Source of the DNA: Dendrolimus kikuchii
Taxonomy: Eukaryota > Arthropoda > Insecta > Lepidoptera > Lasiocampidae
Length of the DNA: 64,000 nt
Reading direction: 5' to 3'
Assembly: GCA_019925095.2 (NCBI GenBank)
Contig: CM034402.1
Span: 12,039,501-12,103,500, forward strand
Part shown: one piece after another, positions 25,060-34,941 of the stretch
How the letters are laid out: the number at the start of each line of letters is the position of its first letter
Numbering within the stretch: position 1 is the stretch's first letter
The notes under the pieces: model-generated
What the model was told of the DNA's origin: nothing
What the model saw: the letters and a program-made list of their open reading frames with translations, nothing else
Database searches by the model: none
Translations under genes and position numbers: made by a program

Positions 25060-26400
25060 AAATTTTTAAACTCGTGAAATCTTTCGAATGGAATGTACGA
25101 ATTGAATAATTCAAAAATTTATATAAAGGTGTTGAAGCAGTCTTGAATATGAAATAATTTATTTTGTTAAAGATGAATACCAAGATACAAATAAAGAGCC
25201 TTTTCTAGCGGCGGCATTTTAATTAATTTTTTAAAATAAAAGAACACTTATTGTGGCATAACTATAATAGTTAGACATATGCTGTCCCGACATTGTTTGT
25301 AAATAATGATGTGTTCTGCAAAGTCGTAGTTCATTATTTTATTCTATCATCAATAATTTTCGCAGCGCACGCGATTTTAAGTAATGTTTTTACTCCTTGG
25401 GTTACACTATTGGAGTTTTAGTAAGGAGACCCTAATTTTTCTGAAAATATAATTTATCCTATGTTAACCGGGTATAGTGTAGCTTTCGAAGAGTGAAAGA
25501 ATTTTTTAAATCGGTTCAGTAGTTTCGGAGATTACCCCCTACAACCTCAAAAACTCACAAACTTTACCTCTTTATAGGTATAATATTATAAGTACAGATT
25601 TATTAGGTTAAGTAGTTAAATACATTTTAAGATTAATTAGATTTATAATGTCATATAACATAATACTAACACATGCACACAACACTTCACACTTGCACAC
25701 ACACACACACACACGCACAGAGGTACACTCAAACAAAATAAAGTCGGAAAGCATGCGAACGTGAATATAGTAAAATTAAGGTTATATAGTCCCCTAAGAA
25801 CATTGTGGGTAGACAGGCGACACCAAAAAAAAAACTATACAAATATTATAAAGCTGAAGAGTTTGTTTGTTTGTTTAAACGCGCTAATCTCAGGAACCGC
25901 TGGTCCGATCTGAAAAATTCTTTCAGTGTTGAATAGTACATTTATAGAGAAAGGCTATAGGCTATATTATATTTTCAAAAAAATTAGGGATCCTTACTAA
26001 AAGTCCAATAATGTAACCCAAGGTGTAAAAAAATGACCCGAAAAAATCCTTACACGGCGTGCGCTGCGAGAACTATTGATTATAGAACAAAACAATGTAC
26101 TACCACTTTGCAGAACATATAATTGTCTACAAAAAATATTGCGTAACCATATGTCTAACTATTGTAGTTATCTCACAATAAGTGTTTTCTTTTATTTTTT
26201 AAATAATTAAAATGCCGTCGCTTCAAAAACTCTTTATTTTGTACCTTGGTATTAATCCTTATCAAAATAAATTACTCCATATTCAAGACGAATTCAATAC
26301 CTTTCTAGAACTTTTTGAATTATTCAATTCGGACGTTTCATTCAAAAGACATGGGAGATATTTAAAATGTAAGTATTAGTGTTGTAGCCAAATATACTAA
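25060..26400. repeat. Large diverged inverted repeat pair
   Basis: About 400 bp at 25060-25460 is the imperfect reverse complement of 25955-26390. Shared landmarks include 'gcagcgcacgcgatttta' against 'ttacacggcgtgcgctgcg', 'cttgggttacactattgg' against 'ccaataatgtaacccaagg', and 'caagatacaaataaagag' against 'actctttattttgtaccttg'. The spacer holds an H3 segment (25460-25600), an (AC)n tract (25695-25715) and an H1 head (25843-25960). It is probably two copies of one non-autonomous element in opposite orientation. Confidence 0.6.
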
Positions 26401-26600
26401 TATTGTTTGATTGAACGCGCTAATCTCAGGAACTACTGGTCTGATTTGAAAAATTCTTTCAGTGTTGGATAGCCCATTTATTGAGGAAGGCTATAGGCTA
26501 TATATCATTACTCTAAGACCAACAGGAGCGGAGCACCAATGAAGAATGTTTCAAAATCGGAGGGTTTTGAAAGCAAATTCCTATTATATATATGTATAAT
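26401..26600 (+). repeat. Helitron-like repeat H1 (partial)
   Basis: 'gaacgcgctaatctcaggaa', 'gaaaaattctttcagtgt', 'aaggctataggctatat' and 'aggagcggagcaccaatgaa' match 41863-42085. Confidence 0.6.
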
Positions 26601-27690
26601 ATAAAACGATAGCGAGGAGAACGTGGACAAAAATATCTTAGGTGCAGCTCGACTCGTCTGAGCTAAAACCGGTTGGTTTACAACTTCCTCGATATTTTGC
26701 ATTATTATTAACATTAAACTAGGTAATATACATCGTTTTTTTTTTAAATAATTTAATTCAAGTCGTCTATATAAAAACGAATCGAATAACTGTTTAATGC
26801 AAGAATATTATTTGCATAATTGAAAATAGTGTATAAAAGTTATATTTATCTTGCTCCTCGGCTAGTTTCATCGCGAAACTCTGCTAATTAATCAATACCT
26901 AATGAACATCAAATGCAGAAGTGGAAGATGTTCCAAGTATATACCAATAGATAGACAATTTATACAAGCAAATTCTAGATTATGAAAGTATTAATTAAAT
27001 CACTCCAATTAAAAGAAACAAGGTCTTGTTTTTATCTCCATAGGTGTTTGGTAATACTGTCTGATACTGTATATTGTCTTTGATTTTTCAAATTTGTTAC
27101 AAATTTGTAGTTCACACCGAAACCGGAACATACACAACAGCAGGCAGATTTTGTGACAAAAGTGCCATAGAATGGATGGTATACTATTTTCGCAGGCGAT
27201 ACTCTTTAGACAATAATCGCATTGACATATTTATATTCAACCAAACAACAAAAACTTGCCTACGAGTATGTCATATGATAATCGTAAGGTAATTATCACC
27301 AAGAGTTTTGTTTACACTACGATACAAATCGTATTGAGGTAGTTGCCTACGATTTCTCGACTTGTTTAAATTAGAACTCGTATGACATTTTTTCAAGTTC
27401 ATCCTAATGTCGTACAAATCAGTTTGAACCGATTTATCGGTATTTTGTATTTTTATTACACACAGATGTCAGTATTTAATGACAAGGCGATTATCGCCCT
27501 TCGACGTATGATATTGTATGTTTAATTTGCATGATAATATATTTTTTTCTTTCTTTCGACAATCGTATCTTGGAGGCAACAAACTCTCTCCATGTAAATG
27601 TCCCTTTAATTTTCATGTCTTTATAATCATCACCTTTTGTAGGTAAAAGAAAATATCAGGAGAAAACCTTTTTTTACGAGGGTAAATCTG
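26601..27690. other. No gene recognised
   Basis: AT-rich sequence with short frames that lack recognisable motifs. Confidence 0.5.
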
Positions 27691-27875
27691 CTTGAATTAG
27701 GGTGGGGCGTGTGGGATTCGCTTTGTTAGGGTGGCACTAGCGCCTCCGCAGAAACGCTATAGCTACGCCACGGCTATACCCACTAAAACCCCTGGCCGAT
27801 CAACATTGCGTTCCATGTCCAAGCTGTGGGTTCGCTTGCGCATTCCCCTCCAGCCCAGACAGAAATCGGGAGCAA
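27690..27875 (+). repeat. Retroelement fragment related to 12290-12500
   Basis: 'ggtggcactagcg' and 'tacccactaaaacccctgg' are shared with the reverse complement of 12320-12410. The region is GC-richer than its flanks. No intact frame. Confidence 0.4.
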
Positions 27876-28221
27876 ATCTACACGAAAATCGAGATTATCG
27901 GTTTGTGGTACCTATAAATTACCATGAAATGTATATATGATTAGGACAATCTTTTATCCCAAATGATTAGATAATTTACTTGATATTCTAATAGGTCTTT
28001 GATTTTTGAAATGTTTTAGATTTTAGATAATAAAAATTTCAAGCAATATAAGCAATGATCAGAAAAATAGAGAGAGTTCATCTCAAGTTAGAGATAAAAT
28101 GTGATATAGTAGATAGGTTAAAACTAATAATATAATAATTTTATTTAAGATTTATTGTTTCGGGATATTAGCGATTTTCAACCAGTAACAGGAAATTTAT
28201 TGAGATTATTTTTTGTTCCAG

Positions 28222-28260
28222 TTGACAAACGCGCACGTATTTAACTACGCATGACGAAAC
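28222..28260 (+). promoter_or_regulatory. 5' UTR exon start and overlapping uORF
   Basis: A strong acceptor (ttttttgttccag, AG at 28220-28221) precedes the start by 39 nt, so an upstream noncoding exon is likely. An upstream ATG at 28251 opens a 14-codon frame that ends with TGA at 28293-28295, inside the receptor frame. The receptor ATG has A at -3 and G at +4. The upstream ATG has C at -3 and A at +4 and should be leaky. Confidence 0.5.
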
Positions 28261-28932
28261 ATGGAGAGCGGAGGCAACAATACCACATTATATGATGAAG
28301 ATACCCTATACCCGAGTGAGCTCACCCTTCCTAGAGAGTTCGACGCAGTGGAGAACATTTTGAATGACTTCATAAGTTGGCCCATAGAAAAATGTGTAGA
28401 GATTATCCTTAAAAACGACACGAGCCATGATCAACTCCTAAGTCACGTTTTCAATTACAATGGATCCAGAGTAATGTGCTTGGAACATGCCCCTGTTTTA
28501 ACAAAGAGTACTGTTGTTAGAGCAAGCGTACTTGCGGCGATGGCGGTGATGTCGTTTTTTGGAAACTTAGCAACGATTATAAGTATCCAGAGAGGGAAGC
28601 GAGGACGACGGAGAGCGAGGCCTTCTTGGACGGCAATTTATAGTTTAATCTTCCAACTGAGTGTAGCTGACTTGTTGGTCACTATATTTTGTATAGCCGG
28701 AGAAGCAGGCTGGTCGTTTACAGTGCAATGGTACGCGGGGAATATTGCATGTAAATTATTCAAATTCCTGCAGATGTTTGCATTGTATTTGAGCACATTT
28801 ATATTGGTATTGATAGGAGTGGACAGATGGTTGGCGGTAAAATATCCAATGAAAAGTATGGCCACAGCTACAAGAAGCGGTCGGCTCGTTATAGTCGCGT
28901 GGGTACTCAGCGTCGTACTAAGTATACCCCAA
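28261..28932 (+). CDS. Neuropeptide GPCR, exon 1 (N-terminus to TM4)
   Basis: The first coding exon gives 224 codons of a class A G-protein-coupled receptor, a plasma-membrane peptide-hormone receptor. The extracellular N-terminus (about 84 residues) has sequons at N6/N7, N52 and N67. Visible landmarks are GN in TM1 (N102), LSVAD in TM2 (D137), the TM3 disulfide Cys (C164), GVDRW at the end of TM3 (188-190, DRW instead of DRY) and W214 in TM4. The basic loop RGKRGRRRAR follows TM1. It ends at CAA followed by GTAAGT, phase 0. Joined to exons 2 and 3 it resembles the GnRH/AKH/corazonin group. An ACP receptor is my best guess, a corazonin receptor the main alternative. Confidence 0.88.
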
Positions 28933-29061
28933 GTAAGTTAATCAAAATTCTTTACTGACCTTTAAACAAAACTTTTAGTTTGACTTACATGAATATTTGA
29001 GTTATTACCATGTTGAGTTACCTGTTGCTTCCAGAAGCCATTAAGAAGTTTTATTTTAAAA
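28933..29061 (+). other. Start of receptor intron 1
   Basis: The donor is GTAAGT. Intron 1 runs to 41564 (about 12.6 kb, acceptor tttgtttcag) and is filled mostly by mobile elements, listed separately. Confidence 0.8.
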
Positions 29062-29255
29062 CTAGCAGCCCGGCGCGGTTTCATCCGCGCTTTGTCCCGT
29101 TCGCGTGATATATAGCGTTATGTTATATAACCTATGATGACACTCTCTGTTAACGTAGCTTTCCAACAGTAAAAGAATTTTTAAAATTGGTTTAGTAGAT
29201 TCAGAGATTACCCTCTACAACGTCACAAACTTTACCTTTTTATAATATTAGTATA
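29062..29255 (-). repeat. Helitron-like short repeat (H3)
   Basis: CTAG at 29062-29065, a GC-rich 'ggcgcggtttcatccgcgc' hairpin-like end, then the H3 blocks 'agtaaaagaatttttaaaat' and 'cacaaactttacctttt'. Confidence 0.55.
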
Positions 29256-29307
29256 GATTATATTAAGTCAATGAAAGTTTTTATGTTTACATTGCGAAGC
29301 TTCCGAA

Positions 29308-29525
29308 TGTTGTGTCCGTAGAGGAACAAAGAAATAATACAGTTTCCTGCGGCCGAGCGGCCTGTCGTAAGAGGCGACAAAACAAGTCACAGCCAGGTGG
29401 TAGGGTATTTGCTCATCTGGATGGCTACCACGCCTGGTCTACAGTATGCTGCCATAACAACCTAGAGTTGTGTTACTGGATTAGTAGCCAGGTTCCAGGC
29501 TCCATCCGCCTGTCTGTTGAATGGA
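29308..29525 (+). repeat. Retroposon-like repeat (copy 4, degenerate)
   Basis: It starts 'gtagaggaacaaagaaataa' and contains 'cctgtcgtaagaggcgac' and 'ccaggttccaggctccatc'. The 3' third is deleted or rearranged and joins unrelated sequence. Confidence 0.7.
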
Positions 29526-30251
29526 AAGTGATTACCGTGACCTGTAAACGTTTAAAACACCGGGGGATTACAAGCCTTTAGGATGGGATAGCAAAGATGA
29601 GATAAGTGGACGGAAGAGTAGGATTGAGATAAAGAGTACGGCATTAAAGAGTCAGAGAAGAGAAACGGGACAGAGTTGATGGGATAGGGGAATTGAATAA
29701 GGGGATAGGATAGAAAAGTTGGGACAGGGGGAGGTAGTCTTGGATCCCGTGAACTTTTCCCCCCTATTGGTGAAGAGAGTACCATTCCCCGGGGGAGCCC
29801 TAAGTGATAGCCAAGCTTTGGGGTGTTATAAAATACCGATGAGTTAGTTCATGTGGCACCTCGTAAAAGTGCATAGGAGAGGGGCGCAGCGTAGGTTGAG
29901 GACTCGGAGGCCACGGTGGAGATATGGCCGATCAGGAGTCCCACACATCCCTCGCTGAACCTTGCCCCTCAGGCCCGAGGATGGTTTCCCAAGAAAAGAC
30001 ATTCTCCTGAGTCATCAAAAAAAAGGAGGAAGTAGACGGCCTATTAGATCTCTCATTCATCGTAGGAAACACGATTAACTCAAGTCTAATCATTTCATGC
30101 CGATATTCTGTGAGTGCGTATTATCACAGCCAGCAAGCCAGCCCTGGGATCTATAATCAAGAAAATCGTTCCAGCTTGCCTAAATTGTGTGAGTTGAAAA
30201 TGGTTTTGAAGACATATGCTTTTTTAAATAAGATTTTACTCAGTTTTGGAT
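29526..30251. other. GC-richer unidentified repeat-like stretch
   Basis: 29540-30010 is G-rich and purine-biased on the plus strand, with 'accattccccgggggagccc' and an A8 tract at 30018. It may be the 3' part of an unidentified retroposon. No supported coding. Confidence 0.35.
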
Positions 30252-30256
30252 ATATC

Positions 30257-30424
30257 TGTGGGAATAAAAAGATTTATTCAGATATACCTTTTAATTACTT
30301 TAAATGATTAATTACAATATTATAATTGGGAGTACATGTTGTAGACCGCGGATGAACGAATGGAAGGGGCGATGGCGCGGCGAAACAAAACGGAGGCAAA
30401 GGTTTCGTGTCTATAATTCCATCA
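30257..30424 (-). repeat. Copia 3' LTR
   Basis: 168 bp, identical to 34380-34547. Its first three bases on the minus strand form the TGA stop of the polyprotein. Confidence 0.95.
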
Positions 30425-33400
30425 TCCTCCCTTAGACACCAAACCCATCTTTGAAGAGCAGTACTTCAGCTTGGCATAGGATGTGGCTTTTGTGAGACCA
30501 TCTGCTACCATATAATTAGTTTGTATATAGCGAACTTCAATGGCTCCACCCATTATCTTATCTCGCACAAAATGATGTCGAACATCAATATGTTTGGTCC
30601 TAGAGCGATAACTGTCAGAACCTGAAAGATTTAAACAACTTTGATTATCGCAATATATGACAACTGGCTCCATCTTCAAGTGTGGCCAAAAGTCTTCTTG
30701 AAATTGTTTCAGCCATAATGCCTCTTGTACACATGATGACAGAGACATGTATTCAGCCTCTGTGGTAGATAAGGCCACTGTAGGCTGCCGTTTTGAATTC
30801 CAACTGACAGATCCTCCCTGAAAGAGAAATGTGTAACCAGTACATGAGCGTCTATCATCTTCAGAGCTTGCCCAGTCTGAATCACAATACCCATGTGTCA
30901 GTGTATCTGAATTCCTCTTATAACTGAGCTTTAAGTCCAAGGTTCCTTTCAAGTACCTCATCACTCTCTTAAGTGCAAGCCAGTGCTGCATTTCTGGTTT
31001 ATTATTATATTTGCTTAACATATTAATTACAAAACTTATATCTGGTCTTGTCACTTGTGAAATATAAAGCAGACAGCCGATCACTTCTTGATATGGGATA
31101 TCCTGTAAAATTAAATTTTCTTTAGAACATGTTATTTTTGCATTCATATCTATGGGAGTTTTTACAGGTTTACAGTCAGACATTCCATATCTTGACAAAA
31201 CATCTTCTATATATTTTTTCTGATCTAAATAAATAATGCCTTCCTCCCTGTTTCTTTCAACATGTATTCCTATACAAGAGCTTACTTCACCAAGATCCTT
31301 CATTTTAAATTTTTCATGTAATTTCTGCTTAATAATTTTAGTTGAACTTTGATTGTTTGAAAATATTAATAGATCATCCACATATATGGCTATGAACAAA
31401 ATATTAATGTCATTAATTATTTTGTAGTATACACAAGGATCCAGCTTAGACTGTGAAAGTTCCATCTCCTTTAAAGTTGTACTCAGCAACTTGTTCCACT
31501 GGCGACTTGCTTGTTTGAGCCCATACAAAGATTTTCTTAACAAACATACTTGTTCAGTGTTTTTGTACATAGGCGGTTGAACCATATATATTTCTTCCTC
31601 TATACTGCCTTGAAGAAATGCAGAAATTGCATCCATTTGGATAATATCTAAATTATATTTAGCTGATACTGCGAACAGGTATCGTAAAGATGAAAGTCTC
31701 ACAACAGGAGAAAAAACTTCATTATATTCAATTCCCTTCCTTTGAGAACAACCTTTAATGACAAGTCTTGCTTTATATTTAATTATCTCTCTGTTCTGAT
31801 TTGTTTTACTTTTAAAAATCCACTTACATGGCATGGCCTTCTTATTAGGTGGCAATTTAGTGAGCTCCCACGTATTATTCTCCATTAAAGATTTATACTC
31901 CTCATCCATTGCCTCTCTCCAGTGCTGGGCATCAGGACCGGACAGAGCTTCCTCCACTGTCAATGGATCTGAAAATTGTGTGACACACAAGAAATTATTA
32001 TCTTGTCTCAACTGTCTTTGATTTGGCCGCAATGATAAAGTCCTTGTCACTGTTTCATCACTGCTATAATCATCATCATCATCACTGTCTGGGTGATATG
32101 TTTCATCATTTTTATCAAAACTGTCATATGAAGTCTCAGGAGACAAAGTGACATTTTGAGGACAGCTTTCTGTAAGTATATCCCCCCCTTCGTCTTGAGA
32201 AAAATTACCATTTGGATCAAGAGGAACTGTAACAATCTGTGATGATGAAATAGTCTTGTGCACACTATTCTCATGATTATCCAAATTTTCCATAAAAATC
32301 ACATCTCTGCTTATTACAATCTTTTTAGTGAAAGGATCATGCAATCTATAGCCTTTTGTATTTTCACAATAGCCAGTGAATATAAATTCCTGTGATTTTT
32401 TATCCCATTTTAATCGCTTCTCCTTAGGAACATGCACCATAGCTTTTGAACCAAATATCTTTAAATGTGAAACATTTGGTTTCTTACCAGTCCATTTTTC
32501 ATATGGTGTTACCTCATTCAGCGTGCGGGAGGGAGATCGATTCACGATATAGGCAGCGGCAGCCACCGCTTCAGCCCAATAAGGTTTCGTCAATTTTGCA
32601 TCGAATAACATACACCTGGCTCGCTCCACCAGGGTCCTATTCATGCGCTCTGCCAGCCCGTTTTGCTCTGGAGTGTAAGGAGTACTTGTTTGATGCTTGA
32701 TACCAGTATCTGCTAAAAATTTAAGAAATATTTTATTACAATATTCCTTACCATTGTCAGTTCTGACAATTTTTATTTTTCTTGTTAATTCATTTTCAAC
32801 CTGGTTTTTAAATTTTTCAAATATTGACTTTACATCCAATTTGTTCTTCAAAAAATACACAAATACTTTGCGTGAGTAATCATCTATGAAAGTTATAAAA
32901 TATCTCGCCCCACCAAAAGAGGGAGTTTCCATCGGACCACATAGATCAGAGTGTATTATTTCCAGCAAGTTAATTGCTCTAGAACCGGAATGTGGAAATG
33001 CAAGTCTTGTTTGCTTTCCTTCACAACAAGGTTTACATACTGTATTTTCACATTTTCCGATAATACATATCCCTTCTGTACATATTTCCAATTTCTTAAC
33101 ATCTGGCATGTTCAAATGTGCCATGCGCCTATGCCAGGTATACATATCAGCCTTGCTTTCATTACAACTAATCGCATATGCATTTCCAGTTACAATATTT
33201 AACTTATACATATTATTAGTCAACCTCGCTGTTGCTACAAGTTTCTTACTTGCATTGTATATATTACAGCCAGTGTTTGTAAATTCAACCTTACAACCAT
33301 TCCTAGTCAGTTGACTCACTGACAACAAGTTTGCACCAAGTTCAGGAATTAATAAAACATTTTTCACCTGAATCCAATGATCTTCATTGTTTGCAAAAGT

Positions 33401-34258
33401 CTGAATATTAACATTACCCATTTTTTCCACAGTAACTGTATTCTTGTTTGCCACCATTATCCTTTGGATCGGAGGTGCCTGGAGTTCATACATCCAGTCC
33501 AAACGCCTTGACATGTGCATAGTAGCACCGGAGTCAATATACCAGTCATCTTGATTTACATCATTATATACTGAAAAAGTTGCTGGAAAAACACTGTTAT
33601 TATTCTTCTTCACATTACACTGACTTTTTACATGTCCATATTTGTGAGAATTATAGCAACGAGGCCCTTTTGCTTTTGGCTTTGACTGATTTGAGACATT
33701 TTTATGTTTTGTGAAAAATACAGTAGACTCTGAAACTTTTATTTCTTGCAAAAGTTTTGTCTTTATAAAATCTGAAGAAATCGTTATGCCCGAACTCTCA
33801 ATACCCATTATCATAGGCTTATAATGATCCGGTAAGCCTGCTAACATGAGAGTGCCCAACCACTCATCATCCACATTGAAGCCAATGTTTCGTAGTTTGT
33901 GTGCTGTGCATACAATTTTATTTATATATTCCTCAATTGAAGCACAATTATCTAATGTTGTATTGATTAGGTCTTTCAACAAGCCCACTTTCCTTGACAG
34001 CCCGGAGTCCTCAAACACCTTTTGGAGGTTACACCAAACCTCACGTGCAGTCGTGGCATTTTCGATATGCACGTAATTAATAGGATCAACCAAAAGAATA
34101 ATTTTAGACTTAGCTTTCAAATCCTTTTTGTTGTCGACTGCAGACTTCGCATCAATACATTCCCACAATTCTTCATGCTGCAAGTAGGACTTCACAGCAA
34201 ATCTCCACGTGTTGTAATTCTCTCTGCCAAGCAGCTTTTCGATATTCAAGTTATTCAT
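30422..34258 (-). CDS. Copia-type Gag-Pol polyprotein
   Basis: One open frame of 1278 codons encodes all functions needed for copia-type retrotransposition. In order: gag (1-200); a zinc knuckle at 201-214 with its second Cys replaced by Ser (CYNSHKYGHVKSQC); aspartic protease with YIDSGAT (D242); integrase zinc region (H376, H381, C408, C411); integrase core with D438, D501 and E537 (D-62-D-35-E); an acidic linker near 720-735; reverse transcriptase with AISAFLQG and YVDD (959-962); and RNase H with D1126, E1167 and D1204. Integrase before RT is the Pseudoviridae/copia order. There is no stop or frameshift. The stop codon is created by the 3' LTR itself. Confidence 0.97.
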   Translation of the reverse strand: MNNLNIEKLLGRENYNTWRFAVKSYLQHEELWECIDAKSAVDNKKDLKAKSKIILLVDPINYVHIENATTAREVWCNLQKVFEDSGLSRKVGLLKDLINTTLDNCASIEEYINKIVCTAHKLRNIGFNVDDEWLGTLMLAGLPDHYKPMIMGIESSGITISSDFIKTKLLQEIKVSESTVFFTKHKNVSNQSKPKAKGPRCYNSHKYGHVKSQCNVKKNNNSVFPATFSVYNDVNQDDWYIDSGATMHMSRRLDWMYELQAPPIQRIMVANKNTVTVEKMGNVNIQTFANNEDHWIQVKNVLLIPELGANLLSVSQLTRNGCKVEFTNTGCNIYNASKKLVATARLTNNMYKLNIVTGNAYAISCNESKADMYTWHRRMAHLNMPDVKKLEICTEGICIIGKCENTVCKPCCEGKQTRLAFPHSGSRAINLLEIIHSDLCGPMETPSFGGARYFITFIDDYSRKVFVYFLKNKLDVKSIFEKFKNQVENELTRKIKIVRTDNGKEYCNKIFLKFLADTGIKHQTSTPYTPEQNGLAERMNRTLVERARCMLFDAKLTKPYWAEAVAAAAYIVNRSPSRTLNEVTPYEKWTGKKPNVSHLKIFGSKAMVHVPKEKRLKWDKKSQEFIFTGYCENTKGYRLHDPFTKKIVISRDVIFMENLDNHENSVHKTISSSQIVTVPLDPNGNFSQDEGGDILTESCPQNVTLSPETSYDSFDKNDETYHPDSDDDDDYSSDETVTRTLSLRPNQRQLRQDNNFLCVTQFSDPLTVEEALSGPDAQHWREAMDEEYKSLMENNTWELTKLPPNKKAMPCKWIFKSKTNQNREIIKYKARLVIKGCSQRKGIEYNEVFSPVVRLSSLRYLFAVSAKYNLDIIQMDAISAFLQGSIEEEIYMVQPPMYKNTEQVCLLRKSLYGLKQASRQWNKLLSTTLKEMELSQSKLDPCVYYKIINDINILFIAIYVDDLLIFSNNQSSTKIIKQKLHEKFKMKDLGEVSSCIGIHVERNREEGIIYLDQKKYIEDVLSRYGMSDCKPVKTPIDMNAKITCSKENLILQDIPYQEVIGCLLYISQVTRPDISFVINMLSKYNNKPEMQHWLALKRVMRYLKGTLDLKLSYKRNSDTLTHGYCDSDWASSEDDRRSCTGYTFLFQGGSVSWNSKRQPTVALSTTEAEYMSLSSCVQEALWLKQFQEDFWPHLKMEPVVIYCDNQSCLNLSGSDSYRSRTKHIDVRHHFVRDKIMGGAIEVRYIQTNYMVADGLTKATSYAKLKYCSSKMGLVSKGG

Positions 34259-34368
34259 GTTGATTATTCAAGCACAAATGCCAATGCGCACGCCACGCGG
34301 TCGTGATTTTAACTTTACGAAATTCAGACTAATACTGATTTTAAATTTATACAAAAGGTATATGGGGC

Positions 34369-34379
34369 GGCCCATAACC
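34369..34379 (-). promoter_or_regulatory. Copia primer-binding site (half-tRNA-iMet)
   Basis: GGTTATGGGCC, directly next to the 5' LTR, is complementary to the GGCCCAUAACC of the initiator tRNA-Met anticodon stem-loop. Priming from an internal tRNA fragment is known for Drosophila copia. Confidence 0.8.
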
Positions 34380-34547
34380 TGTGGGAATAAAAAGATTTAT
34401 TCAGATATACCTTTTAATTACTTTAAATGATTAATTACAATATTATAATTGGGAGTACATGTTGTAGACCGCGGATGAACGAATGGAAGGGGCGATGGCG
34501 CGGCGAAACAAAACGGAGGCAAAGGTTTCGTGTCTATAATTCCATCA
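34380..34547 (-). repeat. Copia 5' LTR
   Basis: 168 bp, identical to the other LTR. It should hold the element's promoter; no obvious TATA box was singled out. Confidence 0.95.
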
Positions 34548-34941
34548 ATATCCAGTATCTGCTATTTACGAATATTTCAATTTTTGCTGGTGTCACTCAA
34601 ATACTTTTGGGTCATAATGATTTTACCTGCTGAAAATAAAATAAGTATTTATAAAAATGTTTTATATAATAGGTATTGTAGCAAGAATCATAAAACAGTC
34701 TCAAAAACAAAACAACCAGACACACGTGTTTATCTACATGTTATTGACAAGTTGTTTTTATAAAGCCTGTATTCTCAGGCTATTTTGCACATTTACAACA
34801 TTATCAACATTCAAAAGACTACAATTGACCATTATTTACGCATTTAAACTTCATTCATTAACTAACCTTGACTGTAGATGTTCTTTAAGCGGAGAATTGT
34901 TTTTCTTATACTTAACAAATTTTGATTGCGTTTATACATAA

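Larger units (their letters stand above)
30257..34547 (-). mobile_element. Complete copia-type LTR retrotransposon
   Basis: LTRs of 168 bp (30257-30424 and 34380-34547) are identical by eye and run TG...CA on the plus strand. The target duplication ATATC lies at 30252-30256 and 34548-34552. The element is transcribed on the minus strand. Its primer-binding site GGTTATGGGCC (34379 down to 34369) abuts the 5' LTR and matches the anticodon stem-loop of initiator tRNA-Met, as in Drosophila copia. The polypurine tract AAGGGAGGA abuts the 3' LTR. It lies antisense inside receptor intron 1. Identical LTRs and an open frame indicate very recent insertion. Confidence 0.97.

Noticed and set aside
32886..33314. 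142-codon plus-strand frame
   Set aside because: It lies antisense within the copia polyprotein and has no recognisable domain.
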